Positions 20,612 through 30,810 of a stretch of 64,000 bases of DNA are shown here, piece after piece. The notes under the pieces are model-generated. The model was not told the DNA's origin. It saw nothing but the letters and a program-made list of their open reading frames with translations, and searched no databases. The position numbers and the translations under genes were made by a program. Location: positions 250,560-314,559 of the forward strand of contig SDOX01000021.1 in the NCBI GenBank assembly GCA_004565275.1. Direction: 5' to 3'. Source of the stretch: Nannochloropsis salina CCMP1776. Lineage: Eukaryota > Sar > Eustigmatophyceae > Eustigmatales > Monodopsidaceae. Numbering within the stretch: the first letter of the stretch is position 1; every line of letters begins with the position of its first letter.

Positions 20612-21289
20612 ATGTGCAGTAAGTGGGAAATTTGTATTGAACATGGGGACAGGTGGGTCAAGGGGATGAAACGGTAGCCGATTTCTCCTTGACAGACAGT
20701 ACCGAATAGTGGCACAGAAGCAATGCATTTTCAAAAAAACGAAAATCAAGGCACGAAGGGATCGCGAAAAGTCTCCCACGCCGAACATATCATGCTTTAG
20801 TCATCGCTTCTCTCACCGCGTGCACGTCTTTATCACATCTCTTCATCAGAATCGGTACCCAGGACTTGAGTGCGTTCTGTCATTTTAAAAAGCATTGTCG
20901 CTTCAAATATTGTCAAGGACCCATGAGGTCCCCGCTTCAAATATTGTCAAGGACCCATGAGGTCCCTGACTCTTTTCCACCATTCCAAGTCCTTCCATAG
21001 AAGGTTCAAGGTGTGAGAGGGAGCAGACAAGGATAGGATTTATAATTCCATCGTCTCCAGACCGCGGAGATGAATCCCCCTCTTGGACCGCCACTCCCAC
21101 CATTTACCTGCTTCGACAGCACGCGCTTCCTCAACAAAGGAGAACACCTGGTACGGATCCAGTCAATTTTTTCGATTCTTCTCCCATCAAATGCACCTGT
21201 AACTCTCACTACTATAAAGTCGGTCCCTTACTTACAACGCCTTGAGCTCTTGCTCTCTACCACTTCCACTCTGTCTGCTTGATGTATTC
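20612..21289. other. Convergent spacer, TSG101 and coiled-coil gene
   Basis: 678 bp between converging genes, so it carries two 3' UTRs. Apart from the tandem palindromic repeat listed separately, nothing was seen. Confidence 0.5.
20899..20966. repeat. Perfect 34-bp tandem duplication containing a palindrome
   Basis: Two identical adjacent 34-base copies, 20899-20932 and 20933-20966. Each contains the inverted repeat GGACC-catga-GGTCC, so the transcript from either strand could form two small hairpins in a row. It lies between converging genes. Confidence 0.95.
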
Positions 21290-22294
21290 TTACTCCTTTC
21301 CAGCCCCATTTTTCTTCTCGTCAAACAACGTTTTCAGAATGGACAAAAGGAGAAGCGGGCACTGCTTCGTCTCAAGAGTCGCCTCCTGCTGCAGGAAAGG
21401 GGGAAAGAGTTCCTTGTTTGCCTCTGGCCGAAAGGTCGCATCCATATTTGAACTGTCTTCCACATCGACGTTCATCTTCAAGAAAAATTTGACTGCTTTC
21501 TTGTGCACGTGATTGATGGCGGTGCAGCTTAATTTGCTCATGCCTCCCGGAGCCGACGCCTCTCGTTCCATGCTTATGCACAGGGACGTGAATCGCTGGT
21601 ATGCAATGAGAATTCGCTTCAAGTCGGACAGCTTTCCTTGCAGGGCAACGATCTGTGCCTGTAGTTCCCTGGTATCCTGGGGGCCGACAGCTTTGGCTTC
21701 GGTTTGTCCGCCTACCTCCATGGCTGTGCTACGCGTGTCTCGGCCCGAAAACTCACACAGGGATACGTCACTCAAACGGACGTCCATTTTACCTGACTTG
21801 CTGCGGGAGCGTCTTGCTCCATCCGTCGCACCGCCCTCCTCGAGGTGGGATATTAAATCCAACAAGGACCTTTCTCTTTCATCTGCATGCTGCACACTTT
21901 CGCGCAAGAGCCTTTCCGCGTCTGTTTCCCGCAAGTCTCGTAGGCGCTCGTACATGTGCTTCCAATACAAGGCGTCGCGCGCGTCCTGGTCCTTACCGCC
22001 TCTGTTGCCTGTAATGCCTGCATTGAGACAGTTTCCAACTGCTCCGGAGTTCTCTTTTTTACGACGGGCTGACAGCAATACCTCGAATTCTTGCATCAAT
22101 TGCTCCTCCATCTGCTTGGCAAGGGTGCTCAAGTCCTGAAGCTCTACAGTTTCGGATGACGGAATCATCAACTCTTTGCTACTTCTAGTGCTGCTGGATG
22201 CCTTGCCGACCTTAGAGGTCGTCGACGGTTTCGTTGTGGTCTTACCCATTGCGCGACAATCCCTGTGGCGAATGGCTATGTCTTGAGAATTCAT
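21290..22294 (-). CDS. Coiled-coil protein, possible Csm1/Pcs1 (monopolin) homologue
   Basis: 334 residues in one exon. There is a Ser/Thr/Lys-rich N-terminus, then helical coiled-coil segments (about 50-85, 110-150 and 205-235). A small C-terminal globular part (about 235-330) begins LKRILIAYQRFTSLCISMER, passes a run of predicted strands, and ends ELFPPFLQQEATLE ... LLLLSILKTLF. This layout, a rod-forming coil followed by a head with L-x-F-Y/LPxFLQ-like strands and a closing helix, resembles the fungal Csm1/Pcs1 kinetochore protein. That is a pattern-level resemblance only; other RWD-like kinetochore heads (Spc24/25, Mis12-type) fit nearly as well. Met1 and Met16 (22249) are both possible starts. 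Confidence 0.6.
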   Translation of the reverse strand: MNSQDIAIRHRDCRAMGKTTTKPSTTSKVGKASSSTRSSKELMIPSSETVELQDLSTLAKQMEEQLMQEFEVLLSARRKKENSGAVGNCLNAGITGNRGGKDQDARDALYWKHMYERLRDLRETDAERLLRESVQHADERERSLLDLISHLEEGGATDGARRSRSKSGKMDVRLSDVSLCEFSGRDTRSTAMEVGGQTEAKAVGPQDTRELQAQIVALQGKLSDLKRILIAYQRFTSLCISMEREASAPGGMSKLSCTAINHVHKKAVKFFLKMNVDVEDSSNMDATFRPEANKELFPPFLQQEATLETKQCPLLLLSILKTLFDEKKNGAGKE

Positions 22295-23475
22295 TCTACA
22301 TTTAGGCGCGAAGCCAACTACTAGTAGAACAGCGATTCAGCGACCACGACCCTGGTCTCCTTCTAATGTTTGAAAAAGATCTTGAATAAAATGCCCCTTA
22401 CGCGGTCCAATAATTGAACCAACCAAACTGAGAACAGGCGTATGGTATTCTCGCCACACCATAAGTGATCGCTTCGATCCACTGGTTGTGGGGCAGGTTA
22501 ATATTGCCACGGGAGAAGTTAAGGTTTCGAATTTTGAACGCAGACGTTACCGGGCTCCGACTTGGTCATTCAGGGAAGCGTGTGATAGTTATAATATGCG
22601 TATGACAAAATGATTTGTCTTCAAGCGCAATGATGAATTTCAGACGTCATTTAAAACAACAAAGGGCAGTATTGGGTCAGATTCATGCAGTGGTCAGGGG
22701 CTACTTGGAGCCATTATGGTAAGTGTCTTGAGGATTCCTTTCGGGGCCCGGACTCTTGATAAGTGCTTGCTCTCTACACAACTTAACCCTAATACATATA
22801 TAAAAATATAGATTTCTATTTCTAAGATATTTATTTCGAGATTTAAAAAAAAGGGCGGACAACCACCACATCTGTATGTGTAGCTCGTCGGTTTGGTATA
22901 GCAACATGACACCTACTTGGGCTCTTGGTACTTAGCCGAACAAACACGTGGATTCGCCGTCCTCGAAATTCATTGCTTTCCGTATCAATCCTCTCATCTC
23001 TTGTTCTCGATGTTCATTACAAGGGAGTAGGTCAGGTGGAAGCATGCGACAAGGACGATACACATGTCGGCGACACTGGAAGCTCTTGGAGGCAAAAGAC
23101 TCGGAAGCACTCTTTACGTCAGTTTTTCCCCATTAGCGATGCTGCACATGGAGCTACAAAAGATATTTCGTCATGTCGTTCTTCCTCAATGTCTTTCTCT
23201 ATTTCTCCTCCGTCTTCAGCAACTTCCCATTCTATGTCCTCGTCCACCCCTTTCACCTCTACCTCCTCCTTCGTCCTTTCCTCTTCCTGTCGCTATAAAG
23301 CGTCACCTCAATTGCCCCTGGTCTCATTTGACCATACAAGCGATGAGGACAACATCAAAAGCTCGGTTTATAGAAGTTGCGGCTTCGAAGAGGTTGCGTG
23401 TTCAAATCGCGTGGATGACTCCATATCCAGATTGAGAAACGCGTCGTTGTCCATTATTTCCACCTTCAAAAATGA
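22295..23475. other. Intergenic or 5' region of the next gene
   Basis: An AT-rich patch lies at about 22785-22860. From about 23150 a Ser-rich + frame, open to 23590, looks partly coding (SFDHTSDEDNIKSSVYRSCG). It is in a different frame from the downstream membrane protein, so it may be an upstream exon. No confident start could be placed. Confidence 0.35.
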
Positions 23476-24222
23476 GAGGATACCAAGCCGAAGAAGACCA
23501 TTATCGGCCTTGGCGTTAAACATGGTGATGGGAAAGGGGCTTCGAAACTGTCTCCTCCTCGCCATCCAGTCAAGGCGGCATCCCTGGTAGAGGAACCGGC
23601 GCGAGTTGAAAAGGCCTCGTGTACCGCTTTACGTGCATCACTTAATGCTGCGACTGTTGGTTCACCCATTCCAAGGCAATCCAAGATTACAAGGCTGTTC
23701 AGAAGCATGATGCGAGGCGGTATCTGGGGCAAAATGAATCCTATCACGTGTCTTTCGTCTCCCGGAAATGCCAAACCGTCCTTGGTTTCCTTCCCGTCTG
23801 CTTCTGTATCGATGTATTCCACCAGCTGCGACGGATCTCTGAATAAGCCCGTGCACGATGCAAACTTGTCACTAGAAACTCAAGCGGCCTCTTTCTCCCT
23901 GAAATCGGCAAGTAACATGGGGCTGTCGCCCCGGCCCTACAGCCCTTTTCGGGATCAAACAGTGGTCAAAGTAGTCAATCGGCAAGGCTTGACAGTGACT
24001 GGTTCGATGGAGGCAGGCATAGGACGGACGACAGTTGTCGTCTTGGGTGTATTGTTCCTGAGCGTATGCCTCTGCCTTGGGGCACTCGTCTCCGCTCCAG
24101 TTCGCCAAGATCTCGGGAGAGAGAAGTTGGGAGTGCTTTCAGCATTGAACACGCGTGAATTACGAATTAAAATGTTGAAGGCTGGATTTGATCGCGGAGA
24201 AACACTCGCCCTGCATTCATGA
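23476..24222 (+). CDS. Single-pass membrane protein, 5' end unresolved
   Basis: The frame is open from 23476 to the stop at 24222 (248 codons). It reads like coding sequence from its start (DTKPKKTIIGLGVKHGDGKG), well before its first useful Met at 23707. An acceptor-like AG sits just before gat-acc near 23478, so an upstream exon is likely. The protein is Ser-rich with one strong transmembrane segment near the C-terminus (TTVVVLGVLFLSVCLCLGALV) and a short basic tail. No domain was recognised. If translation began at Met 23707 it would be 171 residues. Alternatively, the frame continues the overlapping Ser-rich frame at 22925-23590 through a splice or an assembly error. Confidence 0.4.
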   Translation, partial: EDTKPKKTIIGLGVKHGDGKGASKLSPPRHPVKAASLVEEPARVEKASCTALRASLNAATVGSPIPRQSKITRLFRSMMRGGIWGKMNPITCLSSPGNAKPSLVSFPSASVSMYSTSCDGSLNKPVHDANLSLETQAASFSLKSASNMGLSPRPYSPFRDQTVVKVVNRQGLTVTGSMEAGIGRTTVVVLGVLFLSVCLCLGALVSAPVRQDLGREKLGVLSALNTRELRIKMLKAGFDRGETLALHS

Positions 24223-24752
24223 GGTATCCTGTCCTCTGTTCTTCGCTTCTTGTGCGAAACGAGCGACGAAACCTGAGATTGGGACCCATGGGAGGCCAGA
24301 GAGTATCTCACACAACTAAAAATAGACGCCGACGGAAGTAGAGATGGTGTGCGCCCAGCTGGCGAATGGCTCGGGCGCCGGGAGCAGTGTCACAAGGGAA
24401 GGTGTCACGAGGGAAGAAGCTGAAAGTGGGATAAAACAGAACTAATGGATCCTGTGCTCTAGGACTCACTTCTTTCGTCCACGTTCCTGAATTAACTCTC
24501 TGTTGGAAATTCCAGGCAGTCTCAAAATGTTCACTAAAACCTAAGACGCACCATTTGCTGAAGCCAATATTGTCTCACAAAGTGGCCACAGCTGCTGCCT
24601 AATTTTCTCCTAGGAGCGGCATCCCGCCCGATTTTAGTCTATCCACATGTCATCCCCACCTGCGTAGCTCACTCTATGTAGTTCATTTGCCCAGATGTAC
24701 TCTCATTTCATTCAATGTCATTTGATAGCAAACATTTTCTGTGGTCAATCTG
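24223..24752. other. Convergent spacer, membrane-protein gene and CLC gene
   Basis: 530 bp between converging genes. Nothing was seen. Confidence 0.45.
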
Positions 24753-27700
24753 TTATAAGACGCTGTTCAGCACGCACTCTGGCCTGTCACCTTCTTGGTG
24801 TCTCGTCCCTTCGGATGGTCCTCCCCCTCCCCTTTCCATGACAGCCCCTCCATGCTCTACACCGCCGCTCTTTTTTCCTTCCTCAAAAACAGAATAGCGG
24901 GGGAGCGCTTGATACGAGCTCCATCTAGACCCACTGTTGGTAGGCGGCACCCTACTCTTTTTTTCTTCCCCAACTTTCGGCCTCCTCGATCGAAAGCAGC
25001 AACAAAGAGAATCCCAACATGACCCCAGGAGCTGCAAACACCGGTGCATCGGCTTTTTCTCCCGCGTGCCCACAAACTCAGTCAAGCTGTCCCGTGTCAA
25101 AACGCCCAACAGCCGACCGGACCGCACTACGTATGCCTGCGTCACTTTCAGCATGCGAAAGCTGAAATCCACCTTGCTCAAAAGGGTCCGGTCCCCGACT
25201 TGATAAGGGCTTGGATCCATGATTAGGGGAGGAGGTGTTAGGTAGGTAGCCTTGGAGGATGAAAGAGAGGAAAGTCGGCGTCGTCGGGAGGGAGTGAGGG
25301 TGTCAACCGTGTCTCGGTCACGGAGGACGACAATGTGCAGAGGCATGCCCATGGCCACGCTTTTGGCGCTGTTGGAAAGATCAATGTGGTCTTCCCTTCC
25401 TTCCTCATCCTTTCCACCGCCCATCCCCCCCAAATCTGGTGCCTCCGCTGGCCCCTTCTGCTCATCTTCCGACCCCCTTTGAAGGGTGCTCCCCCGCTTT
25501 TCCTGCTCAGAATCGTCTGAAAAGGTCACCTTTCGACGCAAAAATTCCTTCCCTCTCTCTCCGCCAAGCCGATGAGACGCCCCGCTCCCTCCCGGCTGCA
25601 TACGCACGCATTCCTCCTCCCCGTCCTCCAACGCATGGAGTTGGACGTACAAGCCGTTCACAGCCACTTTCAAATCCTCCGCCAGCACCGCCCCTTGCAA
25701 ATGCATGGATTCGTCCGTGTCCACCACGGGGATCAACCACTCGAAACCCCCGCACCGGAGCAGCACTTTCTCGGCCTCCGCGAAGGTTGAAGAGAGGGTC
25801 AAATACGGCCCTTGGTCGACCGGACGCATGACCTGGGCCGCCGTGACCATGTAGAGTTCTGCGGGGAGCTCGGGCAGGCTGGGCGTGCCGTTCGTATCCA
25901 GGAGTTCGTCGTAGACGTTCTTGGTGAAGCGGTTGGCGACGAAGTAGGCGAGCAAGAGGGCCACCGAGATGGGCAGTCGGAGGTGGTTCTGGCCCGAGAG
26001 CTCGAAGACAATGACGGCGGTGGACACGGCCCGGGTCACGCCCGACGAGAAGGCCGCGGCCCCAATGACCGCAAATTCCCAGGGCTCCAGACTGGTGATG
26101 CGGTCAGTGGGGTAAAAAAAATGGACGATCTCCCCAAAGAGCCGACCAACCGCCCCCCCCGTCACAAAGGTCGGTGTGAAGAGACCCACCGGCAAGGGCA
26201 AGGACACGCAGAGGGCGGTGACCAGGAACTTGAACACCGCGTACAAGGCCAAGGGACCGCTCACGCCAATAATGCCACTGCGGAACATGTAGTCCGTCAA
26301 GGGCTTCGGCCTGGGCCCGCCCTGGGGAAGCCCCGAGACCATGTCGAGGTAGATCAGAGGGGCGACTACCAAGGCCGTAGCCAGGACCATCCACACCCGC
26401 CGCCGCGCCACCACGGGCCAGCCCAACGAGAAACTCAGGTAGCGATTACGCAGACTGCAGAGCGCGGAGATGACGCCCACGAAGAGGGCACCGAAGAGCC
26501 CGCACAACAACCCCAACCCGCAGCACAACAACAGGTCAAAGACTAAGTAGCTTTGGACCCGGTCGTGGTCGTCCGTGAAAAGCGCGAAGGTGTCTCGGAG
26601 CCCGGCAACTTCGTAGACCAGCGCCGCACAGATGGCACAAAAAAAGGCCCGAGGCAGGTTCCGTACCATGTAGTAGGTAGCGGTGACTTCAATCGAGAAG
26701 AGGACTCCCCCAAAAGGCGTGCCGAACGTGGACGCTACACCTGCCGCGGAGGCACAGCCCAGAATCTCCAACCGCTTGGACGTATTTCGACGACAGTGGC
26801 GGAAGCAGTGAAGGCGCATGAGGCTGTCAGATATGGCCACGGCCACGTGCACGAATGGCCCCTCTTTCCCCACTGACAGACCCGCGATCAAGGCGAAAAT
26901 CAACCCTAGCATCTTCGCCCAGATCTAAAAACACGGAAGGGCCGGGTGCTCAGAGGTTCAAAAGTGAGGAATGTACGCACGAGGAAAAAACCTTGGATAA
27001 GGCAACGTACCAATCGTATGGAGAGGACCGGGGAACTGATGAGGCCGGAGAGGACGGTTTTGACGTCGGGGATGCCTCCCCCCACAGATTCTGGGCAGAT
27101 GCGGTTGGTGACAAGAGCAGAGATAACACTGAGGATAGCCACGTAGAGTGTGAAGATGGAGGCCGCCACCACGTGGTTTTCTTTCCAGTCCATGGCGTTC
27201 ACGATGAGGTACCGGGCTGGCGCGAAGTAGAAGACGGAGATATTGACGATCAAGGTCACAACGGCGGTCAGCAACCCCGTGAGGGCGAGCAAAATCGATG
27301 CCTCCATCATACGCCACAACATAAAGAAGCAATTAGCGCCCCGGTTGTAGTAGCCTTCGTGAGCCAGGGTGGGATGCCGCGTCACGCCAGCCAAGGACTG
27401 ATAGACGTCCAGGCTCTGCCACTTCTGCGAGGGTTGCCTTCGCGCCCCCATCCCCCTGTTCTGCATGTGTGCGCTACCGTCATTGCCGCTACTTCTACTA
27501 GTTAGGCTCCTCCAATCCTCTTCGGAAGCACCTGCTTTATGGATTGTAGGACCGTAGGTATAGCTCCTTGAGGAGGAAAGTGAGCGCCAGACGTCCGTAA
27601 TAGAACTGCCCCGCGATTTCTTTGTTGCCTTTCCACTATCCGGCCGTCGAATAGCATCTTGCTCATCAGTATTTATATCCGTTGATGAATTGCGAGTTGT

Positions 27701-27850
27701 TATCGGTGGGGGCCGCAATCGTGTCGTAGGATTGGCGCTCGTGTCGATTGTGGATTCCCCCCCATCATACCGCTTGCCTCCGTTATTCAATAAACATGCC
27801 TTTTCTTCGTCCACAATATTTTCCTCACCATGCATCGAAGGAAAAGGCAT
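24753..27850 (-). CDS. CLC family chloride channel with CBS domains
   Basis: Two exons by hand, 27011-27850 and 24753-26924, with an 86-bp GT-AG intron in phase 0; about 1003 residues. A hydrophilic N-terminus of about 170 residues precedes the CLC membrane domain. The signature loops are GGGIP (about 257-261), GKEGPFVH with the gating Glu near 301, and GGVLFSIEVTATYY. A long loop-rich CBS region follows. In CLC antiporters the residue after that SIE is the proton glutamate; here it is Val, as in the ClC-0/1/2 channels, which suggests a passive anion channel. The anion-selectivity Ser of GSGIP is Gly. The splice joins LSIRL to IWAKMLGLIFAL exactly as in ClC-2. The first ATG is at 27850; codons upstream lack one. 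It probably sits at the plasma or an endomembrane. Confidence 0.93.
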
Positions 27851-28749
27851 AAATAATGATGGTGTCTGGGTGCAGTGGGAAATTGATGGGAAGAACAAGT
27901 ACAAAATAGTTACTTAGGAGTTGGTAGCGGTGATACGACGATTTTTTTCTCGGCGGCGGCTTCAGACCGTCTGTGACGGAGATTCTTGCGTGCGAGGGTG
28001 CTACTTCCTGTCGATCTATGAAAGTTGCACTACAACTTTCGACCGGCAACAATACGAAAGGAATACTACAGCCTGTATGCACGCCCCTGCCCTTCACCTT
28101 CATGTAAATGTCAGCATGTGCATGCCCCGTAGGCTTTATGCAGATTGTTCCGACCCGTTCCGATCTGTTAAAGGAATGATGACTTGACTGATCTCGAGGT
28201 TTTTTACCCGGCACGGGCATCAAGTATGCCTTCTAATATGAGCCAGTGTCCATCTATTGGACCTAACAACAACATTGAACCTGATTGCCCTGCTCGGAGA
28301 CAGAGGTAGGTCTGGAACACGCTTATTAAAAATTTGTTTAGGAGCCGGTAGGGGCCAGGACGGAGGCTAGCAACCGGCGGGTCGGCCGGGCCCGCCTTGC
28401 GGCGGGCGGGCGTATGTCCGTTGTAGAAAATTGAAAGGGAAGTCTCCAAGGTGTCGGCAGGCTGCGATGCCTGAAACATGGAAATCCTTTATAACATCGG
28501 ATTTGACATCAAGATTTATGCCATTTCAAATGCACTGGTGCTCCGCAAAATTGCCTTGGTTGTCTTTTGCAACACCCATAATTTGATGGTGCAATGAGGA
28601 GCGACCAATGCTTTTAAGCAGGAAGAATCATGCACAAATTATCATCAACTTTGATTGAAATGACACAAAATGTACGCAAATATTTAGGGTTGACATTATA
28701 TTGAGCGGCAAAGCTGGAAATCAGCAGCAGCAGTCGCACAATCGACGTG
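27851..28749. other. Divergent spacer, CLC gene and RRM gene
   Basis: 899 bp that should hold both promoters. It includes a GC-rich hairpin (listed separately) near 28350-28411. No gene was seen. Confidence 0.5.
28390..28407. repeat. GC-rich hairpin
   Basis: A perfect 7-bp stem, GCCCGCC and GGCGGGC, with a 4-base loop TTGC. The surrounding 28350-28411 is far more GC-rich than the rest of the spacer. Confidence 0.7.
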
Positions 28750-30810
28750 ATGAGCGACCATGACATGTTTGCACCCATGGGATATCAAAGCGCCTCTGCA
28801 GCTGCTACCATAGCGGCCTACACTTTCAACAAGCAGCATGAGGAGCATCAACAGCAAAATCAAATGCAATACGGAGGCATTACAAACGTCGTGGGCAGTT
28901 CCCAAGCAACGGCCGGGCCGGCCTCTTTCGGTGGAGTGAGCAAGATTACAGCGGGAAAGCCAACAATGTCCCAATTAGAAAGTTTATCCGACCAACATCG
29001 ACACGAACAATATCAAAACCTGCAGTCCTTGCTAACCACCCGGAGCTGCGGTAGCGCTCAACGCGCAGGGAACTTGAGCAGCAGTACACAATGCAATAAC
29101 CAAGGCCCAGGAACTCTCATGACAGCCTCCCCCCACCATCTTCCCTTGCACTTGCCTTCCTCCGCCGGGCAACAACACTCTGGCGCCATGCACTCCCAAG
29201 AATACTTGTCCCTTTCATCGGGTCCTCCGCCCTTCCCTCCCTTTCATCCGCTCACAACATCCTCGGATGGATACCAGCACAATCAAGCCGGGGCCTCCGC
29301 GAATGCCCTCCCCGTTCCCCCCTCCGTAACGCCCAAGCAACGGCAATACTATCTGAAACGGGCCCTGGAATCCTTCACGAAAGAGCACCTGACTACCCTC
29401 CTCTGCGACATCGCCAACAACATGGGCGGAAGCGTTTTCGAGGAGGCCTACGAGCGTGCCTGTCTGGACCTGGCGAACCGGAAGGTCTTCGTCCGAGGAA
29501 TCGCCTGGGGGACCACCAGCGATTCCCTCGGCGAAGCTCTCTCCGTCTTTGGGACGATTCAGGAGGCGGCCGTGATCTGCGACCGTGTCACTGGAAAGAG
29601 TAAGGGTTATGCCTTTGTGACCTTCGACCATGGGGAATCCGCCTTCCGCCTCTTGGAGTTACCCTACATCTCCATAGACGGCCGCAACGTCCAATGCTTC
29701 CTGGCCTCGCAGCGGGGCTCGGGCAGTGGTGCCAGCGGAGACACGCATGGGCCACAGACTAGCCACGGGCATTCAACTCCCTTCGGTGGCAAGGACGCCG
29801 GTCCCCACCACAATTTCCACAACCCCCAGCCGCCCTCCCGATATACCCCCCCCTACCGGCATCAATACACAGCCCCACCTCCGCAGCCCATGCCGCAACC
29901 ACGCCAGTACCCGGCCCCTTCCACCGCGGTGACCTCCTACCATGTGAACATGCACCACTCTGCGGGACCCCCCACGTCCGTGCCTTCCTTTGCTCCTGGC
30001 GCCATGAACGTGGGCATAGTCGCCGGAGGGCCAGACATGGCCAGACCCCACTTCCACAAGGCGGCGTCGGTCGAGAATCTCAAAGATGAGAATATTGTGG
30101 GCGGATCATCTGACAACGTCGGCCAAGAGGAAGCGAAGCCGGTTGGGGTCCGTGAGAATCCAGCACTTTCCCCGACGGAAAGCCGACGTCGGTCTTTTCC
30201 CGGACCCGAGTTGACCCACATCCAAGGTGGGAGGCACGGCGTGATTGGCATTCCTCCGTGCCGCGAAGGCCTCGCTGAGGTCGGGGACGCCCGTGGCAAC
30301 GCCTCTGCCTCCACATCACCGCCAGGGCCGGGGGAAAACAGCAGCACCAGCAGCAACAGCAACACTAGTAGCAAGCACGCGAGGCAAGTTGTGGTGCGAG
30401 GGCTCGGGATGGACTCCAATCAGGAGCTTTTGGCGCGCTTGTTCCTGGGTGAGGGCGAATTGGAAGACGTGCTGTTCTTGGGCAATCCCACCACACACGC
30501 GCCGATGGGGGCTGCACTAATTACTTTCTGGGAGGTGCGTTCGGCAGCATTGGCCTTGCTGACGCCATTTCGAAGCCTGCCGTGCGGGAGGGTCTGCGAG
30601 GTGATGTCGGTGCCTCCTCCTCCCTCTGTCTCGTCCGTATCCTCTTCCTCATCGACGGTCGGGGAAGAGAGAGACGTGAAGAACCACGAATGCTTCCTAT
30701 CTCAGTCGGCGCAGCAAGCCCCAGCAACGCACGAACAGGACGGAAAGGTTTACAATGTAGGAGAATCAGGGCTGCCACAGATGAAAGAAGGAGGAAAATG
30801 GCACCAGTAG
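28750..30810 (+). CDS. RRM RNA-binding protein, plant UBA2-like
   Basis: 686 residues from the ATG at 28750 (the preceding in-frame codon is GTG). A Gln/Ser/His-rich N-terminus is followed by a helical block, ALESFTKEHLTTLLCDIANN, then a clear RRM at about 244-320 with RNP2 KVFVRG and RNP1 KGYAFVTF. The helix-plus-RRM order matches plant UBA2/UBP1-associated hnRNP-like proteins, which bind U-rich 3' UTRs and stabilise mRNA in the nucleus. A Pro/His/Tyr-rich prion-like linker follows. A second, degenerate RRM lies at about 558-640 (RQVVVRGLGMDSNQELL ... GAALITFWEVRSAALAL) and lacks the aromatic RNP residues. The target RNAs are unknown. Confidence 0.9.
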   Translation: MSDHDMFAPMGYQSASAAATIAAYTFNKQHEEHQQQNQMQYGGITNVVGSSQATAGPASFGGVSKITAGKPTMSQLESLSDQHRHEQYQNLQSLLTTRSCGSAQRAGNLSSSTQCNNQGPGTLMTASPHHLPLHLPSSAGQQHSGAMHSQEYLSLSSGPPPFPPFHPLTTSSDGYQHNQAGASANALPVPPSVTPKQRQYYLKRALESFTKEHLTTLLCDIANNMGGSVFEEAYERACLDLANRKVFVRGIAWGTTSDSLGEALSVFGTIQEAAVICDRVTGKSKGYAFVTFDHGESAFRLLELPYISIDGRNVQCFLASQRGSGSGASGDTHGPQTSHGHSTPFGGKDAGPHHNFHNPQPPSRYTPPYRHQYTAPPPQPMPQPRQYPAPSTAVTSYHVNMHHSAGPPTSVPSFAPGAMNVGIVAGGPDMARPHFHKAASVENLKDENIVGGSSDNVGQEEAKPVGVRENPALSPTESRRRSFPGPELTHIQGGRHGVIGIPPCREGLAEVGDARGNASASTSPPGPGENSSTSSNSNTSSKHARQVVVRGLGMDSNQELLARLFLGEGELEDVLFLGNPTTHAPMGAALITFWEVRSAALALLTPFRSLPCGRVCEVMSVPPPPSVSSVSSSSSTVGEERDVKNHECFLSQSAQQAPATHEQDGKVYNVGESGLPQMKEGGKWHQ

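Noticed and set aside
28204-28479. 91-codon - strand frame
   Set aside because: It lies over the GC-rich hairpin block and has no recognisable protein.
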